A stretch of DNA of 64,000 nt from Cercis canadensis (lineage: Eukaryota > Streptophyta > Magnoliopsida > Fabales > Fabaceae): the NCBI GenBank assembly GCA_003255065.1, contig QAOA01002080.1, positions 240,186 to 304,185 of the forward strand, written 5' to 3'. The stretch's first letter is position 1. Every line of letters starts with the position of its first letter. Under the pieces are notes generated by a model, which was given only the letters and a program-made list of their open reading frames with translations, had not been told where the DNA came from and did not search any database. The translations under genes and the position numbers were made by a program. Below, piece by piece: positions 50,721 through 62,665 of the stretch.

Positions 50721-50986
50721 ATCTTAACTTTTTTTTTTTTTTTAATTCTAAACCGTTATGACAATTTATTTATTTTTTTTTTTGCTGCAATTATTAAGAT
50801 TATANCTGATTATTATATCAAAGAACTGATTCAACCGAAAAACTTAAGTTATTAATTAGGTAAAGACCTATGAATAATTTTATTTTTAGCTATTTATGCA
50901 ACATATCTTAACTTTTTTTTTTTTTAATTCTAAACCGTTATGACAATTTATTTATTTATTTTTTTGCTGCAATTATTAAGATTATA
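50622..50986. repeat. About 182-bp direct duplication around single N
   Basis: 50622-50804 and 50806-50986 are near-identical copies on either side of the N at 50805, differing mainly in T-run length. This is very likely an unmerged contig overlap. Confidence 0.85.
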
Positions 50987-51622
50987 GCATTTTTTGCTTC
51001 ATGCTATTGGATCACTCAGAAAATAGACATATAGGATAACCAACATTTATAAAGCAATCCCATTTAATTTGTTGCTGTGATCTGGTGGGTTTTTTTCAAA
51101 TTTTTTTTGGGGGTAAAACTTGACATTAGTTCCGCTTAACCAATTAGTTTATGATAAATTAATATAAGAATTCACAAGTTGTCTTTTAGAACAGCTTAAT
51201 TACCTCATTCTATTTTTAAGACGTAACCTTTGAATGAAACTAAAATAAGATTTTGGTCTAATAGAAATTCTTCAGTACTCCAGAATACCATAATATTTAG
51301 ACACAAATGCTTCTTGCAGCATATATTTCAGGTTTACAAATAGTCAGCAATACAAAAGCTAAATTAATTTTATTAACCTCCTAAGCTAATAGGTTATATA
51401 TTATGAAACTCCATAGCACAGCCATTTATATATACTGACTAGGTCACCATTCTTAATTTCTTATCACGGAACTGTTTGTTTAATGTTTACTGTTTACTGT
51501 TTTCATATATACGTAAAGATATTAATTAATCTAGAAATTTTGTTATTTGGTGTATTCCGATAGCCCATGCATAAACATAAATACAAGCATAAATTGTTTC
51601 TGATTTCCAAATCCAAATTGAC

Positions 51623-51940
51623 ATGAAAGGGAAAAAAAAAGGTGTGATTGAGCATGGCTGTGTTGTGTCCAGAAGGCTCACTTTATTGATGGCTTTAGCT
51701 TCTGTTATGGTTGCTATGGAATATGGTTTACAGGCTAGTACTGCTACTACTGCACTTGCAATCCCTTGTGGGCTTGACGTGTACTCTCACAGTCACAGAG
51801 AAGAAAATAGTCCCATAGCGATGCTAAGGGAAAATTGCAAGAGACACTGCGGGAATGACCACCGAGTAAAAGCTTCCAAAGCTACACCCAAGTACGGTGC
51901 TAATTTTGGTGTTTGCATGCAAATATGCATGATGAAGTAA
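51623..51940 (+). CDS. Small secreted cysteine-rich peptide, copy 3 (C-X3-C-X21-C-X3-C)
   Basis: Single-exon ORF of 105 aa, the most complete copy. It has a basic N-terminus (MKGKKKGVIEHGCVVSRR), a hydrophobic signal-like segment (LTLLMALASVMVAMEYGL), a linker with one extra Cys (AIPCGLDVYSHSHREE), then CKRHC, 21 residues and CMQIC, ending MMK. Tyr at spacer position 15 is shared with the other two copies, and the spacer is Lys-rich. The motif resembles the two C-X3-C pairs of plant helical-hairpin peptides (alpha-hairpinins), but the spacer there is usually shorter, about 10-15 residues, so this is a structural analogy only. Outside the module, sequence identity to copies 1 and 2 is low. Function unknown. 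Confidence 0.6.
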   Translation: MKGKKKGVIEHGCVVSRRLTLLMALASVMVAMEYGLQASTATTALAIPCGLDVYSHSHREENSPIAMLRENCKRHCGNDHRVKASKATPKYGANFGVCMQICMMK

Positions 51941-52090
51941 AATAAATTGATCCCTGCTTTGAAGCCTGCTTCTCCCCAACCATAACCTACCTACATTAGC
52001 TACAATTAATATTTTATATGAGCAGCTATATTAAAAAGCAAAGTGACTAGTTATATATAATAAAGCACAGTGACTAGTTATTTCTACTTA

Positions 52091-52093
<3 letters not shown>

Positions 52094-52124
<31 letters not shown>
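52094..52124. repeat. (TA)n microsatellite
   Basis: About 31 bp of TA repeats downstream of copy 3. Confidence 0.9.
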
Positions 52125-52126
<2 letters not shown>

Positions 52127-53665
52127 TGTAGGTGTGTTGGTGTATTTGTTTGAGTTCAATTAGAAAGAAATAACGTATGATTTTGACCCATTACACTTTA
52201 CCTCTATTTTTTTTTTTGTGGTTTAACCCATTATTCCGTCATTAAATAGATGAATAGGGCGTCCTTAGTCATGTACTGATTGGCTGGATTGCAAGGGAGC
52301 AAAATAGCACTCATTCCATTTTATAAGAGTTTAAAAAAGAATTAAAAAAATGTGACAATATTATAGAATTTCACAAATTAAGCCATTTAATTATTTGAAT
52401 AATAACTGTGTATTGCGTAGGAGATTTTTTTTATAATTATTAAAAATTTAAGAATGAATTAGGCTACACCAAAATGAAATGAAATGTAAATTGAGCTGGT
52501 AAATTTTGTTAAAAATTTACAGAAAAATAGATCATGGTTTAAAACTTGATGAGATCGAAGATAACAAATTAAAGTGTAAATGCGATTGTGACTTTGATAT
52601 TAGGATGATGGAGATTGGAGAGAGACATCCCTGCCCAACATGATTTAACCAAAATTTTCACCAAAGAACTCTGTAGCGGAGACTCTCTTCCAAGACATTG
52701 AATCGTAATATATAATGAACTTGACTAGTTTTTGTGGACAATGATTAATATATATATAGGGTGATGAGTCCAAATGTATTGTCTCGAGTCTGGTGCATGC
52801 AATTGCGTGTCCCATATATATTCCTCTGAAATTGGAGCCTGACCACTCCTTTTGTTTGGGAGTTGGGAGTACGTGCACCATACGACTCTATACCTAAAGG
52901 TTCTCGACAAAGTTCACATGCAATGCTGCAATATTTTGCATAATTTCCTGATACTACTATGAGGAAGAAACAAAAATAAAAATGACCCAACAAAATATCT
53001 TTGTGCATGAAATTGGTCCCACATGACATAAGCTCACTATTAACTTCCAGCTGGTTGAAGTGAATGTCATGCCATGGCTCGTACGTAGTGAACCACAAGT
53101 GACAAAGTCTTATCTTTAAAGATTGTCGTGACGTGAGTATCAAGTATCTCACCATATTGGTTGGAAACCTGCTAATTAAATTAATTATTTGCTTCAACAT
53201 CTCTATATATATATTCTTAAGTATTAAATATGAGTACTATATTTTGAATATTTTAGATCTTGCTTCAAGACATGACTTGAGAGGTATATATTACCATTTT
53301 TCCTTCTCTTCTTAGTCAGCTTTAGTGTGAAAGTGAAGCAAACGTAAATCTAAGCTGAATTTTAGTGATTATTTATACATGAATTGAAGGCACAAAGATG
53401 ATAATTTTGATGGGAAATTAACAATTATATTGGTAGACAAATAATTCTAAGAGTGGCCCCCCAATTAACAAAAGAAGTTGTGGGGGAGGAGGCAGAAGGG
53501 AAATCGATTGAGAAAAACCATAAAGTTCAAAATGTTAAATGGCTTTGGGTCCATGATTGCTACTGCAATCTTGTTCTGATTGCAAAGAAACCGAAAGCTA
53601 TGAACTATCTTGAAGGTACGAAACCCCACGCAATTTATTGATTTTGCTCCGTAGTCCCGGCTAGA

Positions 53666-53907
53666 GTCCAAACACCCGTCTATCACATGTGCTTCACTTT
53701 GTTCATTTCTTGCCACAAAACCTCCCTTCTATTGGTTTGCTTTTTTTTTTTTTCAGAGTGTTAAATGAATAAAATGTAGCAAAATNGTCCAAACACCCGT
53801 CTATCACATGTGCTTCACTTTGTTCATTTCTTGCCACAAAACCTCCCTTCCATTGGTTTGCTTTTTTTTTTTTTTCAGAGTGTTAAATGAATAAAATGTA
53901 GCAAAAT
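53666..53907. repeat. 120-bp direct duplication around single N
   Basis: 53666-53785 and 53787-53907 are nearly identical and separated only by the N at 53786. They differ by one C/T and the length of a T run. Likely an assembly join. Confidence 0.85.
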
Positions 53908-55063
53908 TTATAAGTAAATAAATAGCTATATTTAAATTTAATTAGTCTTTGATCCTTGATGTAAATAAAACTTTTTAAATTCTTTTCAATAAATCATTTA
54001 TATCGTGTGTGAGAAGGTAAAGACGTATGATTGGAGCAGAGGAAAATGGTATCCTTAATTATAAGCAATTAATTTGGATGAGAAAGAAATTATTTATTTT
54101 AAGGGTAATTGATTATGAGTAATAAGAGGTTAAATGAGGTATTATTTTCATAAAAAAAAAGTTATTAAGAGTTTGATATGGAGGTAACCGAGAGAGACAT
54201 CCCTGCCCTGCCCACATAGCTAATAGAAAAAGAAAGTATATAATTAATAAGTGGCTGCAAACAGCAATGCATGATGCATGCATGTTTTAGGCAACTAGAA
54301 TGAGACTTGGCATACCGTGATAGCAAATCAACTACTTTATTGTATTTCCTTGCAATCCTATGTGTCGAACCTTCATTGAAGGAAGAGACCCAGACAAAAA
54401 CATCATGCTATCCTTGATACGACACCCAAACAAGAACGTCTCTCTCAAACTTCCAAAATATCACGATTAGGATATCTCTACCCTCCATGAGCTACTTCTT
54501 ACATTTACATAGTCAAGGGCGAATCTACCTTTGAGACCACACTAATTAAGCGGCTGACTATTAATTTTGATTCACTGATATGATAAAAGATTTTGGTTTA
54601 ATTGTTGTGTATGTTCGTGAAAATTCAAATAAGTCTTTTAAATTGTCAGTAAATTCCTTACGATTGAAGACATTGTAAAACTATTATTTGTTTCGACCTA
54701 AGAATATCGTGGTTTAGAGTCCGGGTGGTAAATTTGGCTATTAGTAAACCGACAGACGTAAAATGTATTAAGAGAATCTGCAAAGAAACCTAGGAAAAAA
54801 ACAAAAACATATTATGGTTACCTTACTATAATGTTGAAAGATAATCCACGAGTGGAGACAGGCCAAAAGTGGGTATCTCACCATATCGGCCTTTCTTTGC
54901 AACACTCAAATCTCAATGCATCTATATTTTTTTTAATTCAGAGGCATCTGGTTTGCATTTTCTTCTCTCCATTCAAGGTTTGGAATCTTGTACTCTCTTA
55001 ATTTAATGGGTACCCACGTTCTCAAAATTGACGCAAAAATATCGTGGCCCTTCCAAGTTTAAC

Positions 55064-56493
55064 ATGGAAGTCATGCTCATTGTTGAAGATGAGAGAGGCA
55101 AGGCAGTGAAGGAATTTGTTGAAGACGAAGCAGGCTATGACAGAGCCAAGGAAGTGAAGGAATTTGATGACACTAAGGCTGGAGTTAAAGGACTTGTAGA
55201 CTCTGGTATTGTGAAGCTCCCCAGATTCCTCATTCATTCACCACAGAGCCTCCCAAGTTCAGCTACTGCTGCCACTGCCACTGCCACTGCTTGCTTCCAG
55301 GTTCCGGTGATTGATTTTGAAGGTTACAAAAGCTGTCGCCGAGCAGCAATAATTAATGAAATTCGTGAAGCATCAGAAACATGGGGCTTCTTCCAAATGG
55401 TCAACCATGGAGTTCCAGGTTGTGTCATGGACAAGTTGCTAAAAGGCATCAGAGAATTCCATGAGCAACCCAGAGATGTGAAGAAGGAGTGGTATTCCCG
55501 TGATCATAAGGCACGAGTGAGGTACTTCTGCAATGGTGATCTCCTTGTATCCAAAGCAGCAAATTGGAGGGACACCTTAGCATGTGACTTCCAAGATGGT
55601 CCCCTTAACCCTGAGGCCTTTCCCCCAATGTGCAGGTACTGAGACACGAAATAATAAATGGTTGTGATAATAAAATTTGTGCAACTAACATTCTGGAGAA
55701 AAAACTAGTTCCTTTTGATTTAACACTCTCTCAGTTCTTTTTCCTGCAGAGAAGCAGTGATCCAATACATGGGGCATATGATCAAACTGAGAGAGGTAGT
55801 ATCAGAACTACTATCAGAGGCTCTGGGGCTAAGGAGCGACTATCTTTCAAGCATAGAATGCATGAAGAGTGAAACAATGTTATGCCACTATTACCCAGTT
55901 TGTCCAGAACCAGACCTGACTTTGGGCACCACCAAGCATTCAGATCCATCATCCCTGACATTTCTCCTGCAAGACAGCATAGGGGGCCTCCAGGTTCTCT
56001 ACCAAGATCAGTGGGTTGACATAAAACCCGTGCATGGAGCACTGGTGGCCAACATCGGAGACTTTATGCAGGTAACATCTGGTTTCCAAATAACTTAGTA
56101 TTTTCCAGTCTAGAGAACTTCCTACATAATCATGAGAAGAAAGAATATTTCATTTCCCTCGGGGAATTCCAGTTATTGACATGGTTAGTCATGTAGCAGT
56201 AGCTTCAGGTAACTCAAGTCACTGTTTTCCTTCTTCTGTAGCTTATCACCAATGACAAGTTTAAGAGTGTTGAGCATAGAGTGCTGGCTGGACTAGTTGG
56301 GCCCAGGGTATCAGCTGCTTGCCTTTTTTATCCAAGTGCAAGGCACAAGTCTACACCATATGGACCAATAAAGGAGTTTACATCCAACAACAACCCGCCT
56401 AAATACAGGGAAACTCATATTAGTGAATATCTTGGATTTTACAGATCTAAAGGGCTAGATGGCAGCAAAGCCCTCCCCCATTTTAGTATATAA
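55064..56493 (+). CDS. 2-oxoglutarate/Fe(II)-dependent dioxygenase, ACC-oxidase-homolog type
   Basis: Three exons (55064-55635, 55750-56071, 56242-56493) encode 381 aa. The family uses Fe(II), O2 and 2-oxoglutarate to oxidise small molecules; this subgroup (1-aminocyclopropane-1-carboxylate oxidase homologs) is mostly tied to specialised metabolism, not to ethylene. The N-terminal DIOX_N part contains VPVIDFEGY and [33 protein letters not shown] is the subgroup's signature stretch. Iron ligands are H254 and D256 (TTKHSDPS) and H310 (VEHRVLAG); the 2-oxoglutarate site is R320-V-S322. All are present, so the enzyme looks functional. The N-terminus carries a near-repeat of VKEF ([18 protein letters not shown]). 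The start at 55064 is the first ATG in frame; an alternative is the Met three codons later. Substrate cannot be deduced. Confidence 0.92.
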
Positions 56494-57035
56494 CCAGCTA
56501 TATACTAGTGATGAAATGAATAATAAGTTGCCACCATAATTCCAGTCCAGGAGCCTCTCTGAACATTCAACACCCTTCCTAAATGTAAATTAGAGTTACC
56601 AATACGTTTTCCAGTAAGCTCTACATGCATAATATTTTCATAACAAGTGTACAGAGTAAACGAAGACTTAAAATGACGCAATAAACATATGTTTGGAACA
56701 TAAGAAATGGTACTAAAATGCGTTCAATGCATTGTGTTATTTCCATTGTCAAACCCTTAAACAAATCAAAATCACATACCAACCACAACACAAGATAAAC
56801 ACAACAAATGGCATCTTGACACACTATAAAGCCTCTAGAATATAGCTCCTCAACAAATGTAGGGTGTCTTTCTTCTCTTCTTTAATCTCTTCAATCTTCC
56901 TACCCCCAAGATTTTCTTCTCCGGAACAAGGGGGTGGAGCGAAGAGAATAGAAGATTTCAAGCATCGTTTAAAGATACAAGAAGGAATTACAACAGTCAA
57001 TGAAGGAGCCTAGAGGTTTACAAGAACCAACCCAA
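56494..57035. other. Short interval between convergent dioxygenase and bHLH genes
   Basis: About 540 bp holding both 3' UTRs. No ORF or repeat of note. Confidence 0.6.
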
Positions 57036-60000
57036 TTATTGCGAATACATTGTACTCTTGGATTGCAGTATTTGAACAAGCGGCCAGAGGATATCCAATC
57101 GGTGTACACTTCTGTTGTTTTGGCCCTGTGACAATTCACTCACCAATATTAATATCTTGAAAGTAGACAAGATCCAATCATGAATGCTTGCAACCTTGTA
57201 TTCTACTAATGCTAATCTTTTATGCAAATACTTAAAACTTCAATGCACAGATCTCTTATGGAATCTATATGGTTATATATAACTGATGCTAACTTGAACT
57301 GATTTCTCAAAAATACAAATCTAGCAAAGGCCAAAGCTATAAACTATGATATCAAGATCTTACAACAGCATCTAACACAGGTGGCTTTTCATTTGTATGG
57401 GCAGTCCACGAAATTGGGCTACGTAGATAATGGAGAAGTGGAACTAGAATTATAAAATAAAAATAAAGCCTCATTAATTCTGATCCTACCTCAACCACAA
57501 AGCATATCCAAGTCTTCTCGCCTTGAGCTTCTGTTGCACCCTTCAAAATTGTCAGGCCTAAGCTTCTTATGGCTTCTGCTATTTCAAGAAAATGACTGCA
57601 CTCCTCACACAACATCTGCAGCATGCCAGCATAAGGAATAATTACAATATAAGAAACATACTCATTCGCGGATAATAAGTAGGGGCCACCATCTTTGAAG
57701 GACCTCCAACCCCGGGCTCACTACCCCCCTCATTTCTCAAACTTCTTACTCCTCTATATTCTAATAGTTTTCTGATCAATTAGTATATACTAAATCAAAA
57801 TTGTAATTTTTCACTCATACATACCTCAAGGAGCATCTGCCCATTCTTGCTAAGATTCTCCACTAATATTGAACTAACTTTCAAATGGCCTCCTACCTCC
57901 ATTGCCCAACTTGAACCCTGTTCATAACTAGAGGATCCATGAACATCTGATTCCATGTGATGCAACTGCAAAATAATGTTACAGAAACCTCTTAATTTGA
58001 AGTTGATTATAACCACATAAACAGACCTTAAAGTTCAAATATCACTTCTTAATTGATCAGAAAGGTATCAGTTAACTCCTCTAAAAACCATGGGCCAGCA
58101 GATATGTAGACTATAGAAATATCCTTAAACCTTACCTTTGTCTTTGAATCAGTGAATTTATTTAGCTTGTCAGCATGCTTTGTTATGCTCTGCAGAAAGA
58201 GCATGTGCTTTATTGTGCGCTCCAGTAATGAATCAATGCTGCACTGTTTGAGTTATCACAAATTTTTAGCCACATGAACAGGAACTGCAACTACCATAAA
58301 ATAAAAACTGAATAACTGAAACAGGACTCGGAAACATAGATTACAGGGAGATACCTTTGCCCCATTTGGAACCAGCTCTCTCAACTCCTTGATACGATCT
58401 TGGATCAGCTGTCTGTCCCTTGGTCTGGGCCTACAACTTTCCCCTGGTCTAGCCCTCTTCTTGTTGCTCTTAGCTGGTTCAGAAGACCTTTCAAACTGTT
58501 CACTACATGAACTAGGACATGTGGATGAAAAACCTTTGGGGGACATCACACCACAAATCCCTGATGAACTCAAACAATGTTGTTTATCTTCTCTGACAAG
58601 AGAGGGCTGATCCATTGAAAAACCTTCTGCATTAATAGTGTGCACAGTATGAATAGAAGCTTCAGGATTTCTTTCAGGTGCCATTGCAGACTGAACAGAT
58701 GTACAAAATGATAGCTCGCTATTAACATCATTATTACTATGGCAAAGATTTGCCACTATTGCTTCCAACAGATGCTCTGGATGAGATTCAGAAGTCAACT
58801 GACTACAGCTGATCTCATCTGGCATCACCACAGTTTTAATATCTTGATTCACCTGTGCCTCCCAATCAAAATATCTACTCCTTTTCCGAAAAGCGGGTCC
58901 AAGTGCTTCATGTAGCTCACAGCCAGCAGGGAATTTCAAGAATGTGTATGAGGTATCCTTGTAACAAGGATTGGTCTGAAACCCTAACTTTCCTGTATCT
59001 TTGTGGGAGCTCGCATCTAAAGGTTTGGGCAAATTCAACACTCCTCTTTGGTTAAGATCCAAATAATGTAACTTATCACTTTCACACACAACAGCATCAA
59101 GAAATTCTGAAGGGAAGCAGGCAGAATCAACTCCAACTTTTTCTGATGGAAGTATCAAATCATTGAAGCTATTGTTATCCATAACTGAATTGTGTACCAA
59201 CGATGTGACTTTTTTTCCTGATTCCACCCTCATATCTTCACAGCCACTGCTGTCGCCTTCACACCTCCTCTCATTTAGGGGTCTCATCTCTACATATTTT
59301 TTATGCTCCAAATTCATTGTATTTTTTATTGACTGAAGCAAAATGGAACTTTCATCACTGTCTAATTCAGGCCCCCCATGCTTGGCCACATCAACAGCCA
59401 TGTTCTGATAAACAGCAGGTGAAAAGTTTTTCCCAGAACATGAAAAGGGAAAAATATCCAGTGTTTCACTCTTCCTTGTTTTCTCTGTATCACGTAAGCA
59501 ATCAGGTACAATTTCTGAAAACAAATTTTTCCTTGATGCATCTGGCTGAAAAAGTAAGGATCTAACATTATGATCATACTCAATGCATCTGGACTAAAAA
59601 CAATTATGGCATAGCTCCACTTGCTACATAAGTATCTGCAAATATGCACATGCCTATGGCCACGCAGAACCCTCCCATTCCCACTCACATGTGCACATTC
59701 ATGCAGAGACATATAAAAACAGAAAGAGATGAAGGAAGAAGGATACCAGAGATAGAGAATTCTTCACACTATTTTGTATTTGACTAGGAAAATGGCCTAT
59801 CGAGAAATCTTGAGTAGCCAAAAAGAGATTTCTGATATGAGTTACAACCCCCATATCTTCAACCACCTGCTATAATGGATGATAGAAGTGGAGCAAATTA
59901 TTAAATATTCCAATAATAAATGGACTACCACATAAAAGATTCAGCATATATACAGAAAATATAAAAGAAGACTAAACTTACTTTATTTAAAGAGCCAAGC

Positions 60001-62285
60001 TGAACAACTCCTAGCGGGACTACAGCTACAACAACAATGGTCTACAAAGCAAAATAAAAAAAAAATAAAAAAGCTTTGTTAATAAAAAATCTTAATGCAA
60101 CATGAAGCAGATTAAGTGATGCAACTCAAGAAATCAACTTCTGGAAGATAATTAGTAGTTTACTCTGAAAGCCCAGAAGCTAAATTTTGTTTTTCTTCTT
60201 TTTTATTTTTTAAGTTGCCCTTCTATCATAAAAGGAAAATTTGTGTTTATTTCCCATTTCCTAATGAAAACAACTCTAACAAAATAAAGAGTCACATTCA
60301 GCGTCTACTGCAATACAGCAGCCAGCTTTTTTGGTAAATAAGAAAATTATTTCAATGAAATTATCAATACGATGCAGCACACTACACTAATCATAATATT
60401 TGAAGTCTCAACATCTAATATAAAAATTGCCAGAGCAGACGTCATTTTGTCATATTAAGAAAAACCACACAAAGCACAATATTTCAAATGCAATGTTGAA
60501 ATTAAATCATCAACCATCCTTAGTAAAAAGGTAATTGAAAATTGTGGATGTAGACAGTTATCTCTAGCAGTATCCCCTGGGCATGAATATTAAAATTTTG
60601 AAAAATGACAGAGAAGTCGCTCACCCTAATTCCAGCAGAAAACTGAGATTGCCACCCATCAGCGAACTGAAAATCAAACCAATGGAGGGAAAACAAATCA
60701 GAATAATTGGAAAAGCAGATAGGTAAGGATACAATACTTTATGGTACCAGCTGGATATTTCAAATCTTACAAGGTGAAGAGAATATTAAGGGTGAGACTG
60801 GATAATTAGGATCCTCACCTCAAATGACGAGCCAAAACCTGTGACTTGATTATCTGCACAGATCCAGCGATGCTTTCCTGTAACAGCTACCTGTCCAACA
60901 ATACTGTAAAACCAAGGATCAATATGATATGAAGACACAAACCTCTTGGGCAATGGAATATTACTTTAAGAGGTGAGGATGCTGCCATTGATAGGAAGAG
61001 GAGAACCATTATGACTAATGAAAGCTCATCAAATTTAAGAGTTGTTTAAATTATGTGGATTTATAAAAGGGCACGCAAAGGAGTAATGGTGGAAAACATT
61101 GGAAGAAAAAGACAACCATTTATAATGATTTAGTAACAATTTAAAACATAGGATAAGAGCTACATAATAGATGAACTTAATATTAAATAGCATCATTGTT
61201 TCTCAGATTAGTCATACCCTTCCCCTAAAGAATATACATGATATGACATCTTAGCCACAGCTAACCCTAGAGGGTCATGTGAAAAATGTCCACCATGACT
61301 CTGTTCCATGGTCTTTGGGCGGCACTTATTCTCTGAAGATGAAGAGTCATAATCATCAGGATTGTCATAGTAAGCATCCTCCCATGTCAAGATCCTGCAA
61401 ACAAGTACCACACCCGGAAAATAAGTTAAGGGGACACATCATGCTATTTAACTCTTGGAAGGACTAACTACTTCCTTAACCAACAAATCAATAGCCAAAT
61501 ATTACATGCAAAATTAGATAATGCAGCATAGTGCCATCTGCACTTAGATACGAAAACAATAAACAACAATTACAAATGTAATCCTTAGTCCATAGCATAT
61601 ACACAAGAGGGGAAGTAACATAAAGCCCTCTGACAAGATAGAAGATTTACAATCCAATCAAAGAAAACACTTTTAGAACATAAGAGTCTTCCTTGAAATA
61701 AAATAGATAACATCCAAGAGCAAACACTCCCTGAAATGTTATGCCTATATGGTTCTAGATGCTCATATGCCCTTCTAAGTCCAAAACCTAAACTGGATTA
61801 TTGTAATAAGCATGATATTCTTTAATCGCCTAGATATCATTACACTCAATAAATTAAGCATAAGTAAGGAAATCAATAAACGAAAAGCACAAAAAAACTG
61901 AAGGATAAAATTATTGAATACTCAAAAATGTTAAATTCTGGTAGGATTTGAACGGTATTAGGAAAAACCAGGCACAAGTATTCAACCCACTAAATTATAT
62001 ACTTGAAATAACTAAAGTCAATTTCAGACCAGAGTATGCAAAACTAAAATTTCAGCTGGTTTAATATACTCTGAGTTGTCAGCAATAGCATCCAGAAAGA
62101 GGGTATATACCAAGGCAGACCAAGAAAAAGAAAAACGATATATGAAGCGGGGAAGGGGGGTGGGCGAGGAGAAGTGAAATATGAACTTACATCCGAGCAC
62201 GATGTTTGAGCTTCCAAAAGATGGCGTATTTCCAATCAGTGTTCAAACAGAGGCTTTTGAGTACTTGGCGCAAGTTGGTACCCAT
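57036..62285 (-). CDS. LONESOME HIGHWAY-family bHLH factor (EMB1444/bHLH155-like)
   Basis: Eleven exons on the minus strand join in phase: 62285-62191, 61394-61218, 60903-60819, 60666-60625, 60041-59982, 59866-59747, 59545-58355, 58243-58136, 57965-57825, 57615-57490, 57125-57036; the product is 744 aa, near the 720-735 aa of Arabidopsis relatives. The N-terminal bHLH-MYC_N domain (about 1-190) begins MGTNLRQVLKSLC and includes NTDWKYAIFWKLK, GIVGQVAVTGKHRWI and VVVAVVPLGVVQLGSL. Exon 7 is a long variable region ending in the atypical basic segment RARPGESCRPRPRDRQLIQD and helix 1 (RIKELRELVPNGAK). Exon 8 gives helix 2 (CSIDSLLERTIKHMLFLQSI). A C-terminal ACT-like region follows. LHW-family proteins dimerise with TMO5-type bHLHs in vascular development. 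Exon 6 has a tandem acceptor (TAG CAG). The leader carries an upstream ORF. Confidence 0.92.
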
Positions 62286-62575
62286 CCTGATACTCTCAAA
62301 AGTTTTCACACGCCGAAGGAACCCCTGATAAAGGGCTGTTACTTATTCCTCCAAAAAACAAGAAAAACCCTCCAATTCCCCAAATCCCCTTGTCCTAGCT
62401 TCCCCTATAAGACCCTCTTCCAGCCTGTTTCCTCCGCAATCCTGCTCGCCGTTTTAATGGCGGTCCAACTGTTGGCAATAGCAGACGATTCCTACCCATT
62501 ACTCACACAACAAGCACGACCAGTACAACTTCCACTACTTCAAGCTTCGAACTTTGCTCACAAGCTTCAAAAGAT

Positions 62576-62665
62576 TCACAAACGCAAAAAAGGAACCAAA
62601 ACCAGTAGGCTGAAAATGGGAACTTCAGTACTGTACTTAAGGATATAAATCTTGCAAATTCCCAT
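62576..62665 (-). CDS. Upstream ORF in the bHLH 5' leader (possible CPuORF)
   Basis: A 29-codon ORF on the bHLH strand. Its product starts MGICKIYILKYS and ends in the hydrophobic stretch FSLLVLVPFLRL before TGA. It ends about 290 bp upstream of the main ATG. The Arabidopsis bHLH155 gene (At2g31280) is annotated with a conserved-peptide uORF (CPuORF7), so a translated, regulatory uORF is plausible here. I could not compare the peptides. Another short ORF (MCHLFLCDSRLAF...) starts upstream at 62750 and ends at 62685, before this one. Confidence 0.45.
   Translation of the reverse strand: MGICKIYILKYSTEVPIFSLLVLVPFLRL

Larger units (their letters stand above)
51941..55063. other. Intergenic region upstream of the dioxygenase gene
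   Basis: AT-rich DNA with a TA microsatellite (52094-52124) and an assembly duplication around the N at 53786. Short ORFs show no family resemblance. The last few hundred bases are presumably the dioxygenase promoter. Confidence 0.55.

Noticed and set aside
62181..62648. 155-codon plus-strand ORF
   Set aside because: It is antisense to exon 1 and the leader of the bHLH gene, which has a consistent eleven-exon model on the other strand.
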